Numbered from the stretch's first letter, positions 34,394-45,704 are shown. The stretch: 64,000 bases of DNA from Byssothecium circinans (GCA_010015675.1 ML976979.1:412951-476950); one strand, 5' to 3'. The notes: generated by a model from the sequence alone, not told the origin. A program made the numbers and translations.

Positions 34394-35831
34394 CGTTGTG
34401 GATGTTGTAGCGGTTGTGGCTGGAAGAGGTAGCTTGGAGGCAGAAAATCGACTTGGAACGGGAAATGGTTGCGGGGATATTGTTAACGAGTACTATTGCG
34501 ATGTTTGAGTTCTAACGGAAGGTTGAGTGAGCGAGCGAGCAAGTCGAGGCCCTCAGACCTGATGCTGAGGCGATCGAGTCGGCTGCTGGAAATGCGAGTG
34601 CAATGCGAGTGCTGAAAACAATTGTGCTAAGGAACTGATCTGTAAGTCTGGGAACTATGGTGCGGGTTTTATATGGATAGGACTCGGTAGTCGGCATGGA
34701 AGTCCACGCGCTGTGAGCGAAATACTTCATGGAAAGGAATGAGGGAAAGACTTCAGCGGAGGAACAGGATTGGGAGAAAGGTGACATGTTGAAGTGGAAA
34801 TGGTGATTGACTTCTATAATGACTTTTCAACAAGTTACTCGCGAGATAGACTGCCCTGATCTTGCGTCACAAACACGTTTTTCCCGGGACTTGAACAAGA
34901 GCTTTCGGACTGTTCGGTCAATCGGCTATGATGAATCTGTGGGAACTGTAATACGTTACTGTTACGGAGTCGAGTCTCTTCCCTTCCTCATCTGGTGACT
35001 GGCTCTCTCACATGGGAGCTCACCGTGTAACTCCTCCTTTTGCGACAACACAACACGATCAGAGTGATGGAATGAACTTCTGCATGACATATCACGACGG
35101 AATGCTCTGATATCAAATCAGTACTTCATTCAGCGCGTCTCGAGATCCCCCCCCTCTTTGTTTGTCCTTTCTAGTGCATCTATGTCATCTATCGTTCAAC
35201 TTCCGTCCTATCGAACATGCCTATTTCTACTGCCATAGCCATAAGGTACAAGACAATATTATTTACGCTGTTTGGTTGACAGTCTGTTGTCTTCACAAAG
35301 TTCACTTTCTGGCATCTCTTCACTTCCTCGCTTGTCCTACAGTCTCTTCAAGAAGTCACCAACGCACATCTCTTCACGGGGTTTAGACTCTCACGTGTCT
35401 GTAATTTCTCTTCACATCGTCTTCACGATGCGGGTGGCAATATTCAAGAGTCAGTCACTGCGCAATAATATAATATGAAAGCCTGTCCTTTACCAAGCTT
35501 GCATATGTCAACACGTAGAAACGCCCACTCCCTCACTTACCGCTCACAAAACATTCCATACTGCACCGGACCATATTACAAGAAGTTAAATACACACTGT
35601 TTGCAGGCGCTTTCTAGACCCACTATAGGACACTGAGTGCACACCGCTCTCCATCACTCAAAATTACCAAACTTTGTATGTCGACGCTACTCGTCTCTCC
35701 TCCACTTACCTTCCACCATCCCCTCTCACCGTCCCACACAATTACCTTGTGCACCAGTACCCCCGCAAATGTTGTAACCACGTACGCTGACCCACCATGT
35801 ACCACATATAGCAAATACCAAAAGCCATCGA
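34394..35831. other. Intergenic region, no gene seen
   Basis: Contains the promoter of the 179-aa gene. A 91-codon minus-strand frame at 34512-34787 was considered and not called. From 35100 the + strand is CT-rich. Confidence 0.55.
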
Positions 35832-36232
35832 ATGTCCAAACACGCACTTTCCACACTCCGAGCGGCAAAGAAACCACCGCCTGCTGCACTTCTAACCCAA
35901 CTTTGGACTACAGAAAACACCCAAGATACCCACCACTCGCAACGCAATGCCAGCAGCAAACCAAACTCTCCGGACGCGAACGAACAAGAAAGCTCGCAGA
36001 TCGACAAAGGCGGAGCCGAAGCTGAATCGAGTGACGATGATTCTGGCAATGAACATGCTGGGTTTATCGATTGTTGTTGGGCTTGTGGGGATGAGCTTGA
36101 GGTATGTTTCCTAACTCCCCTTCTCTCTCTCTCACGTTTCCTCTATATTTTGTCGTTGACTTATTTGGTTTGTGATAGTATACTGGGCAAGGACCATCTG
36201 GTTTGGAATGCGCTTGCGGCATGCCGAACTGA
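35832..36232 (+). CDS. Small putative zinc-binding protein, 107 aa, two exons
   Basis: Exons are 35832-36101 and 36179-36232, joined by a 77-nt phase-0 intron (gtatgt...gatag). Residues 1-75 are disordered and rich in Ser, Asn, Gln and acidic residues (ESSQIDKGGAEAESSDDDSG). The last 27 residues contain CCWACGDELE before the intron and LECACGMPN after it, so splicing creates a Cys-x-x-Cys plus Cys-x-Cys pair spaced like a small treble-clef or ribbon zinc site. No family is recognised. The call depends on the splice being real; without it the frame runs on for about 70 unrelated codons. Confidence 0.45.
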
Positions 36233-38553
36233 GATTTCCGAGGTTTTCGAGAGGATGCTGAGGGCTTTGTATCATTGGATGATCGATGTGGCACATCAGT
36301 ATTGCGGGAAGAGGATGGAGGGGTGTAGGCCTTGAGGTTCGGGGTATGGGTTGAGTTGGGTTGATCTTACATGGGAGAAGGGATATCGGGGCTGTGGAGT
36401 TATGGTATACTTGCTTAATCAGTTCCTTTGAACTCATGGGTTTTAAAAGAGGATTGGCTGATGGTGTTCGGTGGGGCTCTTTCTCCTATGCACAACCTTC
36501 TCAGAGTAGAGATATTCCCCCGCGGCTATATCCATGACCTTCAAAACACTTACTTGACGAATACGATATTTCAGACAAGTATACTAATAACCAAAGGGGA
36601 AATAGATGCGTATGGTATTGCACGAGATGCTTTCCTTCAGTCTCTCTCTGCTTTTCCTTGCGGCTTTTTGTAGGTTCCATAACCCCACAATTCTTCTCCG
36701 CAACTGCCTTCTTCCTGCTCAGCTCAACATACTCCTTTGCTTTCTGCATTAGCCTCTTCACTTCGCCAATCACCTTCTCTCTAAATTGCGTTATTATCCT
36801 CTCAATCTCACCCGCTATGACCATCTAAAAAACTCTCTCTCTGAAGTGTCTCATTCTCTGTCCACACTCCTTTACCTTAAACGCCTCCTACAAACACCAT
36901 CAAACTACCTTACCAACCATCGCCTCTGAGCCAGCTTGAACTTCGCGCAAATATTGTTCGTAAAGTTGCTCATGCTTTGTTTTACTCCATCCACAAGTAG
37001 ATCACCTCGCACCTTCTGCGATTGACATAGTACCCAGGAACGTCAACGAAGCAATGAGCAGCTTGACCATTGGCTGCGCGCTACCTAAGTAGCATTGTTG
37101 TGTTGCTAATTTCCTCTCAATCCTAAATCTCTCGCCCTGGTTATGTAGCGGCATCTTTTCCTATTGAAAGTCTGGAATCGGTTCACCGGCCGCGAATATC
37201 GCTCACCAACCTCTTCATAACAACCTGTGCCTACTGCTCGTCGTCGTCTTCGCACGTGAAATATTACCCCTCCGCACAAACAACCAAAACCTGCCAACAA
37301 AATTCCAACGCGCAGCAGACACAACAGCCACCGTGCGCCGCACCGTTTGCGCACTAGAGACCTCTTGCTCCGTTGTAAATACTCTCATTACAACCACCTT
37401 TAACCTCCTATAAATATTTAAATAATGGCAAAATCTGCAACTGAACCAATACGACAACGCGTTCGGTGGTCTAGGAAACCGCTATCCTGACCACCACTTG
37501 GTATTACCTGAGTGCGTCGGTTCGAGCCCGGGGTTTGGCGGTTTCCAACCGGCTCAAAAAATGATGTATAAAAATATGATGTATAGAGCTCTGCTTAATA
37601 GCGGCTCATCCCCTAATTCCCCTTCCTTTCCTTAAATTAAAAAAAATCCGGCGTGAGGGTTTTTCTACTGAAACATGTAGTTTTTTTGCATTTATTTTAG
37701 GCCTAAAATCGTTTGTTGATTTTTTTTCTTAAACTAGCACGTTTGTTAGTTAAGGCATTTCGTGATAAGCGTAGTGTTAGTGTTGCTAAGTGTTATGGAC
37801 TGGCCTCAGAGTGGAACTTCAATGAGCGTTGATAGAAATATGATATTCACAGAGGTGAGAAGGATGCGGGCCCGCTACGGCCCCTATATACTGCTGAGCC
37901 TGCTTGGCAAGCTAGTAGGCTTGGGCAAAGCCCAAGCCCATTACACTAAGGAAAACTAGCGCGCTTGATAGTGCTTTACGTTACCTTCTTATTGCAAATC
38001 TAATTCACTAGAATAATATCAGGCTTTACATCTACCAAGATAGATTGATTAGTTAGTCTTGAATAGGCAACGTAGCATTTTACCATCTCACGCAGTGTAC
38101 GTGATCTGCATTAGTAATTAAACTAAACGCCTGGACTGTTGGACTGGTACTGTCGGGTCATGTTACATTAGGAGCATCTGCTCATGAAAGGCGGACAAAG
38201 CCATTAGGCCAAATGCCTGTGCTTGAAAGTAGCACGGGTCTTCATGAGTGGATTTTCGCCCAGCACTCTCTATTTCTTAAACAATCAGCATTGCGGACAT
38301 GTGCGCTTCAAGTGAATTACCTACCAGATTGCCCAGTTTTTAGAGCTTCGATTGCTTTCAAGTAGTAATCGTTGGGCACCCAACCAAGCTCTGGCTCGAT
38401 ATGGCCATGGTGGTAGACCTTCGGGAGGTTCGGTAGCATACCCGGGAGCGCGACGTCAAAGGCCCTTCCATTCGTATCGCAGGTCTGCGGATTGCCATAG
38501 AATGTTCGTATAATTCCCCCCTCATTCGAAATTTCGGGGGCTCAGCCGCCTTG
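36233..38553. other. Gene-poor, partly AT-rich stretch at the edge of the accessory island
   Basis: No supportable gene. A minus-strand frame at 36824-36501 (ATG start, MVIAGEIERIITQFREKVIG, charged helix) is a weak candidate for a short protein. A polymerase III promoter-like element lies at 37460-37545. From 37560 to 38100 the sequence becomes AT-rich with A and T runs, resembling worn repeat sequence. Confidence 0.5.
37460..37545 (+). repeat. tRNA-like sequence with A-box and B-box (possible SINE remnant)
   Basis: The B-box ggttcgagccc at 37519-37529 fits the GGTTCGANNCC consensus, and tggtctagg at 37467-37475 resembles an A-box as in tRNA-Glu-type genes. The spacing of about 50 nt is possible for a class II or intron-containing tRNA. 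The flanking seven bases do not pair into an acceptor stem, so this is not a functional tRNA. A tRNA-derived retroposon or pseudogene is the likely explanation. Confidence 0.35.
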
Positions 38554-39958
38554 CTATTCGATGAATGCATAAATTTCGCGTTCTCCGTTCGCCGCCCGTT
38601 TCTTGCTGAGCCATGCTTTTGCAGATTTCCAAGAGGTGGGTATTCGATTTTCTTTAAGAAAAAACCCGGCGCTATCGCAGTCAGGGGCATCCAGGTCCGG
38701 GCCCGTTGCCAGCCGTAATTTGTTGATGTCCCGAATGAGATCTTGTTTGAGGGTACCTTTGACAAAGGTTTCTAGTTTCTGATAAAAGATCTCTCCGGGG
38801 TCGTCGGGATGAAGTTCATATTCTTCTTCGGACCTCTTGCCAATGAAGGTTATGTAGATTTCTTGTGACGGTTCAGTATGCTGGGGAATGCTTGTTGGAA
38901 TCTGTGGTGAGGTGCCGTAGAGAGGTCCATTGCTTCCGCGCGGTTGATCGAGGGGTATTGATCCGATACTGCTTCTAGAGGTCTTCCGTCCCATGATGTC
39001 CAGTTCTTCTGAAGCCCCTGACTGTCTTCGTGGTGCCGTAACTATGCCAGATCTGCCGTGCATAGATTGTTTCTCGGTCACATCAGTGACGGTAGATCTT
39101 CCCAATGTGGACTCTCTTAAAGCGCGCTGCTGCAGGACAAGGTCCGGATTGCAGATATGGGGTTTTTTAGGTGGTACTGCAGGTCTTTGACTGTTGAAAG
39201 AGCTTCCACGAGAGTGAGGTCGCTCATTGCCGTAAATATGCGGATCTAATGAATTCTTAGAGCGTTGGGGAATTGAGAGTGGGGAAAGACGTACTCCCAC
39301 TGAAAGAAACGGGGCGTTCCTGGACATCACAATCCCCAAAGACAATTTCAGCATCTGTTCCCGGGATTGCCTCCACCACATAAAAGATGTTACTCAGAGG
39401 CTTTCCGAATTTCAAGTCTTTGTCACTCGAAGCCCAGTCAAGTGATGTCCAACCGATACTAATCAAGGGTCGTCCATTACATTTAACCTTCTTGCGACCA
39501 GGGATCTGATTCATTGAATTGTTTAAATGCTCACGCACAAGCTTGGTTTGGACAAGGTTATCTGATTGAGGTAGATGTGCTGCGTCGGCCGTTGTCGCGC
39601 ATGCAGGTACTCCACTTGGTGCGATCCAGAGTACTTGTGCCTCGTCTCCGTTGCCCAATGAACTGGGATCTGTCGATAGGGATGATAGATGCTGAGATTG
39701 CGACTTGTATGAAGAACTCCTGACACGCGATGACTGAGACATGGTATCGTCTTCGGAACCAAGGCTTGAACTATGCGCCATGACTTCGTGGTAGTCTTGT
39801 TCATTCACTTGGCATCTCTTTTGAAGCATCCCCTTTGCGTCACGAACGGCCAGATACTCGACCACCCAGCTCTCGTGCTTCCGAATCAACACCCTAGCTG
39901 CTTTCAGATTTTCCGGATCTAGAGTACCTGTATTGTGGTGTTCCTGATAGGAAGTCAT
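38554..39958 (-). CDS. Unrecognised 451-aa protein with a degenerate retropepsin-like segment (candidate cluster gene C)
   Basis: Exons are 39958-39295 and 39245-38554; the 49-nt phase-1 intron (gtacgt...cattag) keeps frame. The N-terminal 50 residues form a charged helix, followed by a Ser-rich linker. Residues about 140-220 contain SDNLVQTKLVREHL, GRPLISIGWTSLDW and FYVVEAIPGTDAEIVFGDC, an order and spacing like a retropepsin fold (helix after the active site, flap region, FxVV...D-x-x-hG strand). No Asp-Thr/Ser-Gly is visible before it. A disordered Arg/Ser/Pro linker separates this from a compact C-terminal domain (EIYITFIGKRSEEEYEL to REIYAFIE) that I do not recognise. It is in tandem with gene B, 696 bp downstream of it. 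Confidence 0.7.
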
Positions 39959-40654
39959 TTGCGCCAGCTAGCCTCGTCGTCTCGGGTTTCACAGTGGGGG
40001 CGCACGAACTAGGCGGAGCCAATGAGCGCAGTACTCAACAAGGAGTGGAGCGCGACCGCCATGGTAATAGAATTGTGAGTTGGAAGTGCAACGTTGAGAA
40101 AGAGCAGAAGTTTGAGGTCGTCTCTGCGCTGCCTGGTGTCGCAAGGCAGTGAAACGAGTTGCAGATAGAGCTAGCCTGGCAACCTGCGAATCAGGGCTGG
40201 TGCTCTTGACCGGTCAACCGGACTGAGCTCGAGCGTGCATGTAGCGAAAGTCGGAGCGGGGTAGGAGGGAATGGCTTTTCGTAAAGTCGTCAGTGGCCAT
40301 TGCCCTATCGCCTAGACGCACAGCACTGCACGCCAGTCGTGGCCAACGGTAGGGCCGAGTAAAAGCCATCAGGATAATGCGAGGCCTGTAACAGTGGGAC
40401 AGCGGAACAGGCACTGGCCATAGAGGCTTCGATCTGAGGCCTGAAGATGCACTGCTGCTGTGCTTCGTGGATCCGCATGGACCATCAGTTGCTGGTAGGG
40501 CTGAAGACGACTACAAGACGAGGGCGTCCGAGCATTTAGAAACAAAAGAATTATTCTAGCCTCGATGTATAAAAATCCGCGTTGTTGCCCTACCCTGGCG
40601 ATTTGAGCTGACTGATATTTCTATGCGCACAAGCCGCAAGTCCAGGGATCCAAT
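39959..40654. other. Intergenic region between candidate cluster genes B and C
   Basis: Holds the 3' flank of gene B and the promoter of gene C. No gene or repeat is seen. Confidence 0.55.
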
Positions 40655-41393
40655 CTAGAAAATGGCTCCATGTTCCTTTCCAGCGAATTCCGCTCCACAG
40701 AGTATATCGCATGGAAGACTTGATGTTTTGATGACATGAAAATGATGCGTACAAGACGCTTGTGGGCAATCAAGCTCAACTACCATACCGGTAGAGACTA
40801 ATGCCTTTCCTTCATACCTGGCGAATTTTTCCCTTTCGCGTTTTCTCGTATGAAGCGCGAACTTCCTCACCGTGCGCCTAGAGATCCAGTTACTTTTAAT
40901 CTCAAAGCATATCACCACATCATTTGTCTTTCCAGAATTTTGACCGGCAAAGGACAGAAATTGCACTCCGCGATCTTGTGCTAGCCGGGGTGTTTGCGGC
41001 CTCGTCTGCCGCTTATTAGGAAAGTCAGAGTGACTAGACGAGTAACAAAGCTTACAATAGTCTCCTCGACTTCAGATATTCTCGAAATAGGATTCGCTGC
41101 GATAGTTGTAGACAGCTGAGACCAAGCTTGCGCTTGGTTCATCCTGCCCAGAAAGAAATAATTGCTTTTCCATCTCAGCGCGGCTGGGTAGTAAGGGATG
41201 CTCAATGGGTCACATACTGAGTTTGGATCAGCTTTGTTCCGAAATTGTTTCCAGGAGCGTTGTTCTGGAATCCATATTCGGCCACACGGTTCTTCTCGAC
41301 AGACGTCTTGCTCCTCTGAGCTCCCTGCTCGACAACTTTATCCGAAAACATCTCGGCCACAGCGCGCGAATTGCCGAACTTCGCAAGATCCAT
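40655..41393 (-). CDS. 204-aa protein with N-terminal amyloid-like motif and retropepsin-like module (candidate cluster gene B)
   Basis: Exons are 41393-41218, 41143-41056 and 41005-40655. The introns are 74 nt (gtatgt...ggcag) and 50 nt (gtaagc, ctgac/ctaat branch, ggcag), and all joins are in frame. Residues 32-45 read VEKNRVAEYGFQNN, followed by APGNN, and match the first C-terminal repeat of the divergent neighbour (gene A) position for position. Residues 60-110 are Gln/Ala/Ser-rich. The C-terminal ~90 residues have IKSNWISRRTVRKF, ARYEGKALVSTGMVVEL and HHFHVIKTSSLPCDILCGAEF, resembling a retropepsin fold, with FEIKS where Asp-Thr-Gly would be expected, so probably inactive. An N-terminal motif shared with an adjacent effector is how nwd2 couples to HET-S; a receptor or regulator role is inferred. 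Confidence 0.7.
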
Positions 41394-41845
41394 CTTGCGT
41401 GTAGCGAACTATAAGCGGGATGAGTCTAATATGATGCCATGCGGGCTATGTAGGGAAATAATCTAGGCGATATGAACCCTTTTAATCCCGGTTTCCTTTT
41501 TTCGGCTCCACTGAAGCCATTGGCTTCCTTCGCGTTTGGTGCTTCTTCCATGCATATCGTAAGCAGCTATCACGAGCAAACCTCCAATAGGGTGTTGAGC
41601 TTCGCCACCATCAACAGGAAGTTGTAACAACACCCCGGATTTCCCCGCGCCATGTGATTGCGCCTACGCTGACGTGGACTCAGCTGTTTCATGATTGAGC
41701 CATACGTGCGATATCATAAAGCGGGGAAGACACCGGTTGATAAGTCCATTCTTCAGCAAGCCCGACATCTCCAGGTGTTCTTTCATACACCTCCTTGCGC
41801 ATCAAACAGGTTTCGACCATTGGCACCATTCTCGACCATAGAATC
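41394..41845. promoter_or_regulatory. 452-bp bidirectional promoter between cluster genes B and A
   Basis: The two genes that share the amyloid-like motif are transcribed away from each other from this short region, which suggests joint expression. No specific site is recognised. Confidence 0.5.
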
Positions 41846-42841
41846 ATGGTATGAGCTCCCAACCAAAGACTACTGACTACAATCCTAACCTCGAACTCAG
41901 GCTGAGGCAATGGGAGCCGGAGCCGCCGTGATTCAGCTCTTGGAGGCCGCCATCTCCGTCTTCAAGCATATCAACAAGGCCTACAAGCAGGGCAAAAATC
42001 TCGCAAACCTCCTCCGCCAGTACGAGATCGAACTCAAGGAAATCAGAGACCTCGCCGTCCGCGTCTCAACCGAGGAGTCGCTAAAGGAAACCGATGTCTC
42101 GAAGCAATTGACCAAACTCAAGGCCTGCGCCGACCGGCTCTGCAAATTTCTCCCGAAACTTGACGCCAAAGACCAAAGCGCCTTGCGGACGTTCGTGCAA
42201 CAATTACTGCGGGGCCAAAAAGATATGAAGACGCTGGATGATATCATGAAACAGTTGGACCATGCGAAGGATGACCTGGATCGTAGCATATCGCTGCATC
42301 ATCTCAGCATCACGCGCAAGATCCACACTGCCGTTGAGGGAATGCCCAAGCAGAAGCGCAGACCCACTGGCTTCAGTCTGCCTGCACGCGCGAAGACTAC
42401 TAGTGAACTTCTCCTCCCACCGTGCGCCAATGACAACAATAGCTGACTGGGTGCTTAGCGATGTCGAGCGATAGTTCAAGTTCATCGACAGAGACCGACG
42501 ACAACGACACCCCCACTGAAAGTTCCTCGTCAGACACCGAGTACGAAACGTCAAGCATGAACGAGTCACGGTCTCCAAGGGTCCTAATAGTAGAAGAGAA
42601 TGAAGTGACGAAGGGGGGTTTCCAATCTAACAACAATTGCGGAGATGAGGATATGCTTGCCGACACGAACGTCACGATCAGGAAGAACAAATGTGTTGGC
42701 GGGTTCCAGAATAATTATTCGAATAAGAAGGCGGACCTGGAGGGACTTTATAACCTTCAGTTGGCGAAGCAGAGAGAACAAATGTTGTTTTATAAAGATT
42801 TCGGGTTTTCTCTGAAGGAGATCCTGAAGGTATTGACATGA
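41846..42841 (+). CDS. HET-S-like helical domain protein with two C-terminal amyloid-like repeats, 295 aa (candidate cluster gene A)
   Basis: Exons are 41846-41848 (the ATG alone), 41901-42402 and 42459-42841. Introns are gtatga...cctaac...ctcag (52 nt) and gtgaac...gctgac...cttag (56 nt). Splicing gives M-AEAMGAGAAVIQLLEA. Residues 5-145 are all-helical, like the helical N-terminal domains of fungal STAND/HeLo-like death proteins (LRQYEIELKEIRDLAVRV, LTKLKACADRLCKFL, IMKQLDHAKDDLDRSI). Residues 170-207 are a Ser/Asp/Glu linker. Repeat 1 is at 209-228 (VLIVEENEVTKGGFQSNNN) and repeat 2 at 239-257 (VTIRKNKCVGGFQNNYSN), 28 residues apart, resembling HET-s-related amyloid motifs (V-x-x-N...G...Q-x-N). 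A charged helix ends the protein. Length equals that of HET-S. A membrane-acting cell-death effector is inferred. Confidence 0.75.
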
Positions 42842-45704
42842 GGTGGGGGTTGGCAATTTGTGCACCTAAAGGGTTTGACGTTCGCGCTAGAAGCAAATAT
42901 AAACGTATCAAGACGAAATCGATGACTCTCTGGTGGGGTTTTGGAGTTGGCATTCCTCGCTTCCATGGGACGTTTTTTATATGGCGGCAAGACTGCACCT
43001 TTCCCATCCTATGTTTTATAATCATGTAAACGCGATGTTTACATTGAATATTAATGAATAATGTACTTTTTCTTCACTCTGGAGTCTAGGGATGAGATAT
43101 GTAGTCGTCTTCGGAATATTGTTTGTCCTTAGTGCAACTATATACCTGCCTGAGGGAGCAATCGAGCCTCAGGCCGTCGCAGACCATTGAAAGGCATCTC
43201 CAGAGGATTCGCATCAAGACTAAGTGACCTGCAAGGATGTTATATGTTCTGAAAGCTCAGGATCCTGGTCCCCGTAGACTGTGCTCCAGGGTGAATGATA
43301 ATGTCACGTGGACGAAAAGATGAGTTGGAGTTGGCTTTTCGACTCTAACGACAAAGAAGAGGAAAGTTCTTCGCCGACACATACTGACCCCGGCTTTCTG
43401 ATACCACCAGTGCTTAGCCATGTATTATTTCATCCATTGCTTCAGTCTTTCCGCAGAAATTTGAAGCAGTCTATACACCACAGTCGCTATCTTCGTCTCT
43501 TCCTCACACGTCTCTCCTCTCGTAGTGACTTGAGACCATCATTCTCGGGATTCGGATTCGCGCTGAGCTCGTGTCTCTCGTTCACCTCTCGATATCCTCT
43601 AGACAGTCAAGTCCGACAGCTCGACACACCGATGAGTATGAGCCTAACCGCCATGAGCGCAGTTTCCAACCGCCCGAATACCCTCATGCATCACTACTCA
43701 ATTCTCGCTTACACATTACACAACTCTCATTCAAGATCCTGCACCTCTATCCATATCAGTCAACGCGTGCGCCGTGCGACATTCGGAAGTACCTCTCCAC
43801 TCATAATTCCTCCCGGTGGTCGCTTCCGACAACCAGACATCACTTCCCGGCTACTGTCCTCGCGCCACACGCTCCCGATCATGCACCTACAATGTAGTCA
43901 ACCCTCTTTCGCCCTTCTCTCCCACGTATCACGCCCCGATCCTGCAATCTCTATGTAGTCATACCTCTGTGCTTCCTTCTTACCAACTTGATAGGGTAAG
44001 AGACGCAAGTTCTAGCAACGACAATGCAACGCGGGGGCAGACATGGACGCAGCTACCAATTGAGTCGACGGAACCTAGGATAGTGAAGGATTATCCCAGT
44101 AGGTAGCGTGCTTTCGTAGCGTCTAGGTGTGTATATCGTATCTGAAAACATGAGATATCATAGATTCGCGCGACGGCGACTGCGGCATCTCCGGAAAAAC
44201 AAACTGTTGGTAGCTCCAAGGACCAATATCTGGACCATGTGTACTCGTTCAAATTACGGGAAAGGATCCATTGGCTGTCGTCCGATCAACAGCCAGGCAA
44301 GCATATACTTCTCGGTGTCGGTGGACAGCACAGTATATGGACGCCTGGACGTGAGAAGCATGTAGCGATGGACTTTTCTTAAAGGTAGACATGCATTTAA
44401 AGGTAGACGTGCATTAGAGCATGTATATAGAGGCTATGTCAAGGAAACGATTTAAATCTACGCACGAGTTTTGAAGTTATGGTATGATTAGCGACAGGTC
44501 GGACTCGGTGACTAGATAGTAATAATCAATCCATAGCATCTCATTATAGCATCAAACTTGAGGCGGTGGCACACTATCATCCAAGGTATGACGATACAGA
44601 GGTATCTACTCCACGATGCAACCTTCGAATGCAGACAAATAAGACGCTGGTCTCACTCGTCAACCCTCTGAATCATGCCTTGCCATAGTTCCCACATACC
44701 CAAACCTTAATCCCAAGCAATTTCCACGATTTTAGTCTATCACAAATGATGGACGCTTACAAACAGACGGTGCCATTGCAATATGGATTTGTAGTGAAAG
44801 CGCGAGGAGGAGATTCGAATGAGGCAGACATGCAATTGGGGATATGGTCGGCAGCTAGACTGCAGTTGTTCAAGTAACAACGATCAGCAGTGAGAGGTTT
44901 GGGGGAGATTTTACCCTTCGTGGGTAGGATAATTGTGGGACATGAATGGAGAGTACATATTGCGTGGAAGGATGATTACGGTGGTGAGGTTGGTCATTCC
45001 GTTCCGTATTGCTCCGTATTTCGCGTGTTGCATTGCTTGACAGGTCGACGTCTCACAGTGGAGAGACCTCATTGTGTGCACCACCAGCCTGCCCGAAATC
45101 TTTATCCTTTCCGTCGCATCGAAAGGATATGTATATAGCCTAGAGTTGCGCGGCAGCGCAAAGTTATACAGTGTTGTCGTTGAGACAGATCGCGACAGAA
45201 ACTAAGCGCTGTGATTGAATCAACACTGGTGACTATACGGACGATCTGTCAAGTAGTTTTGAAGGTAAGATAGCATTGACAGGCGATTCACCTGGTGATC
45301 TAATAGCCACTGGACGATCCCCCGCTGCTGAAAGACCCTCGCGTATACGCCTTCGCGGATATGATCTTCCTAGAGGACGTCAAGGCACTTTCCACAATCA
45401 AATTTTGGCAGAAGTTACAGACCCTCTAGACATCCGATTCTTTCCTAGAATGTGTTCGAGAAATACATGCTTCTACTCCCGAAAGTGATCGTGCGATGCG
45501 ATCTGCTGTGGTTGAGGTGGCAAGGGTTCATGCTCGTGAACTTGGCATGAAGGCTATCTTCAAGGACCTCATACGCGAGGGTAGAGAATTTGCCGTTGAT
45601 TTCTTTGAAAGTATCACATATCAAAGGTCTTTGAGGATATCCGGCGCGTGGGGGTGGAGTTAATACAGCACACCCTGGGAAAAAAGAAGTTTCTACAGTA
45701 TATA
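42842..45704. other. Intergenic region between the candidate cluster and the RIP-mutated transposon
   Basis: Three overlapping forward frames at 43308-44106 have Ser/His/Arg-rich composition, but none has a convincing start, splice plan or domain, so no gene is called. A short duplication (aaaggtagac-a/g-tgcatt) lies at 44381-44415. Beyond 44400 the sequence is AT-richer and shows no features until the transposon. Confidence 0.5.

Noticed and set aside
36501..36824. 107-codon minus-strand frame with a charged helix
   Set aside because: It has an ATG and a helical first half, but the second half is random-looking. Mentioned in the regional note only.
41056..41143. Apparent premature TGA in gene B
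   Set aside because: It appears only if exon 2 is read in the wrong frame or the 50-nt intron at 41055-41006 is ignored. With gtaagc...ggcag removed, the frame is continuous and no nonsense mutation is needed.
43308..44106. Three staggered forward frames, Ser/Arg/His-rich
   Set aside because: Possibly one gene with introns, but no consistent set of donor, branch and acceptor sites joins them, and the composition may just reflect CT-rich DNA.
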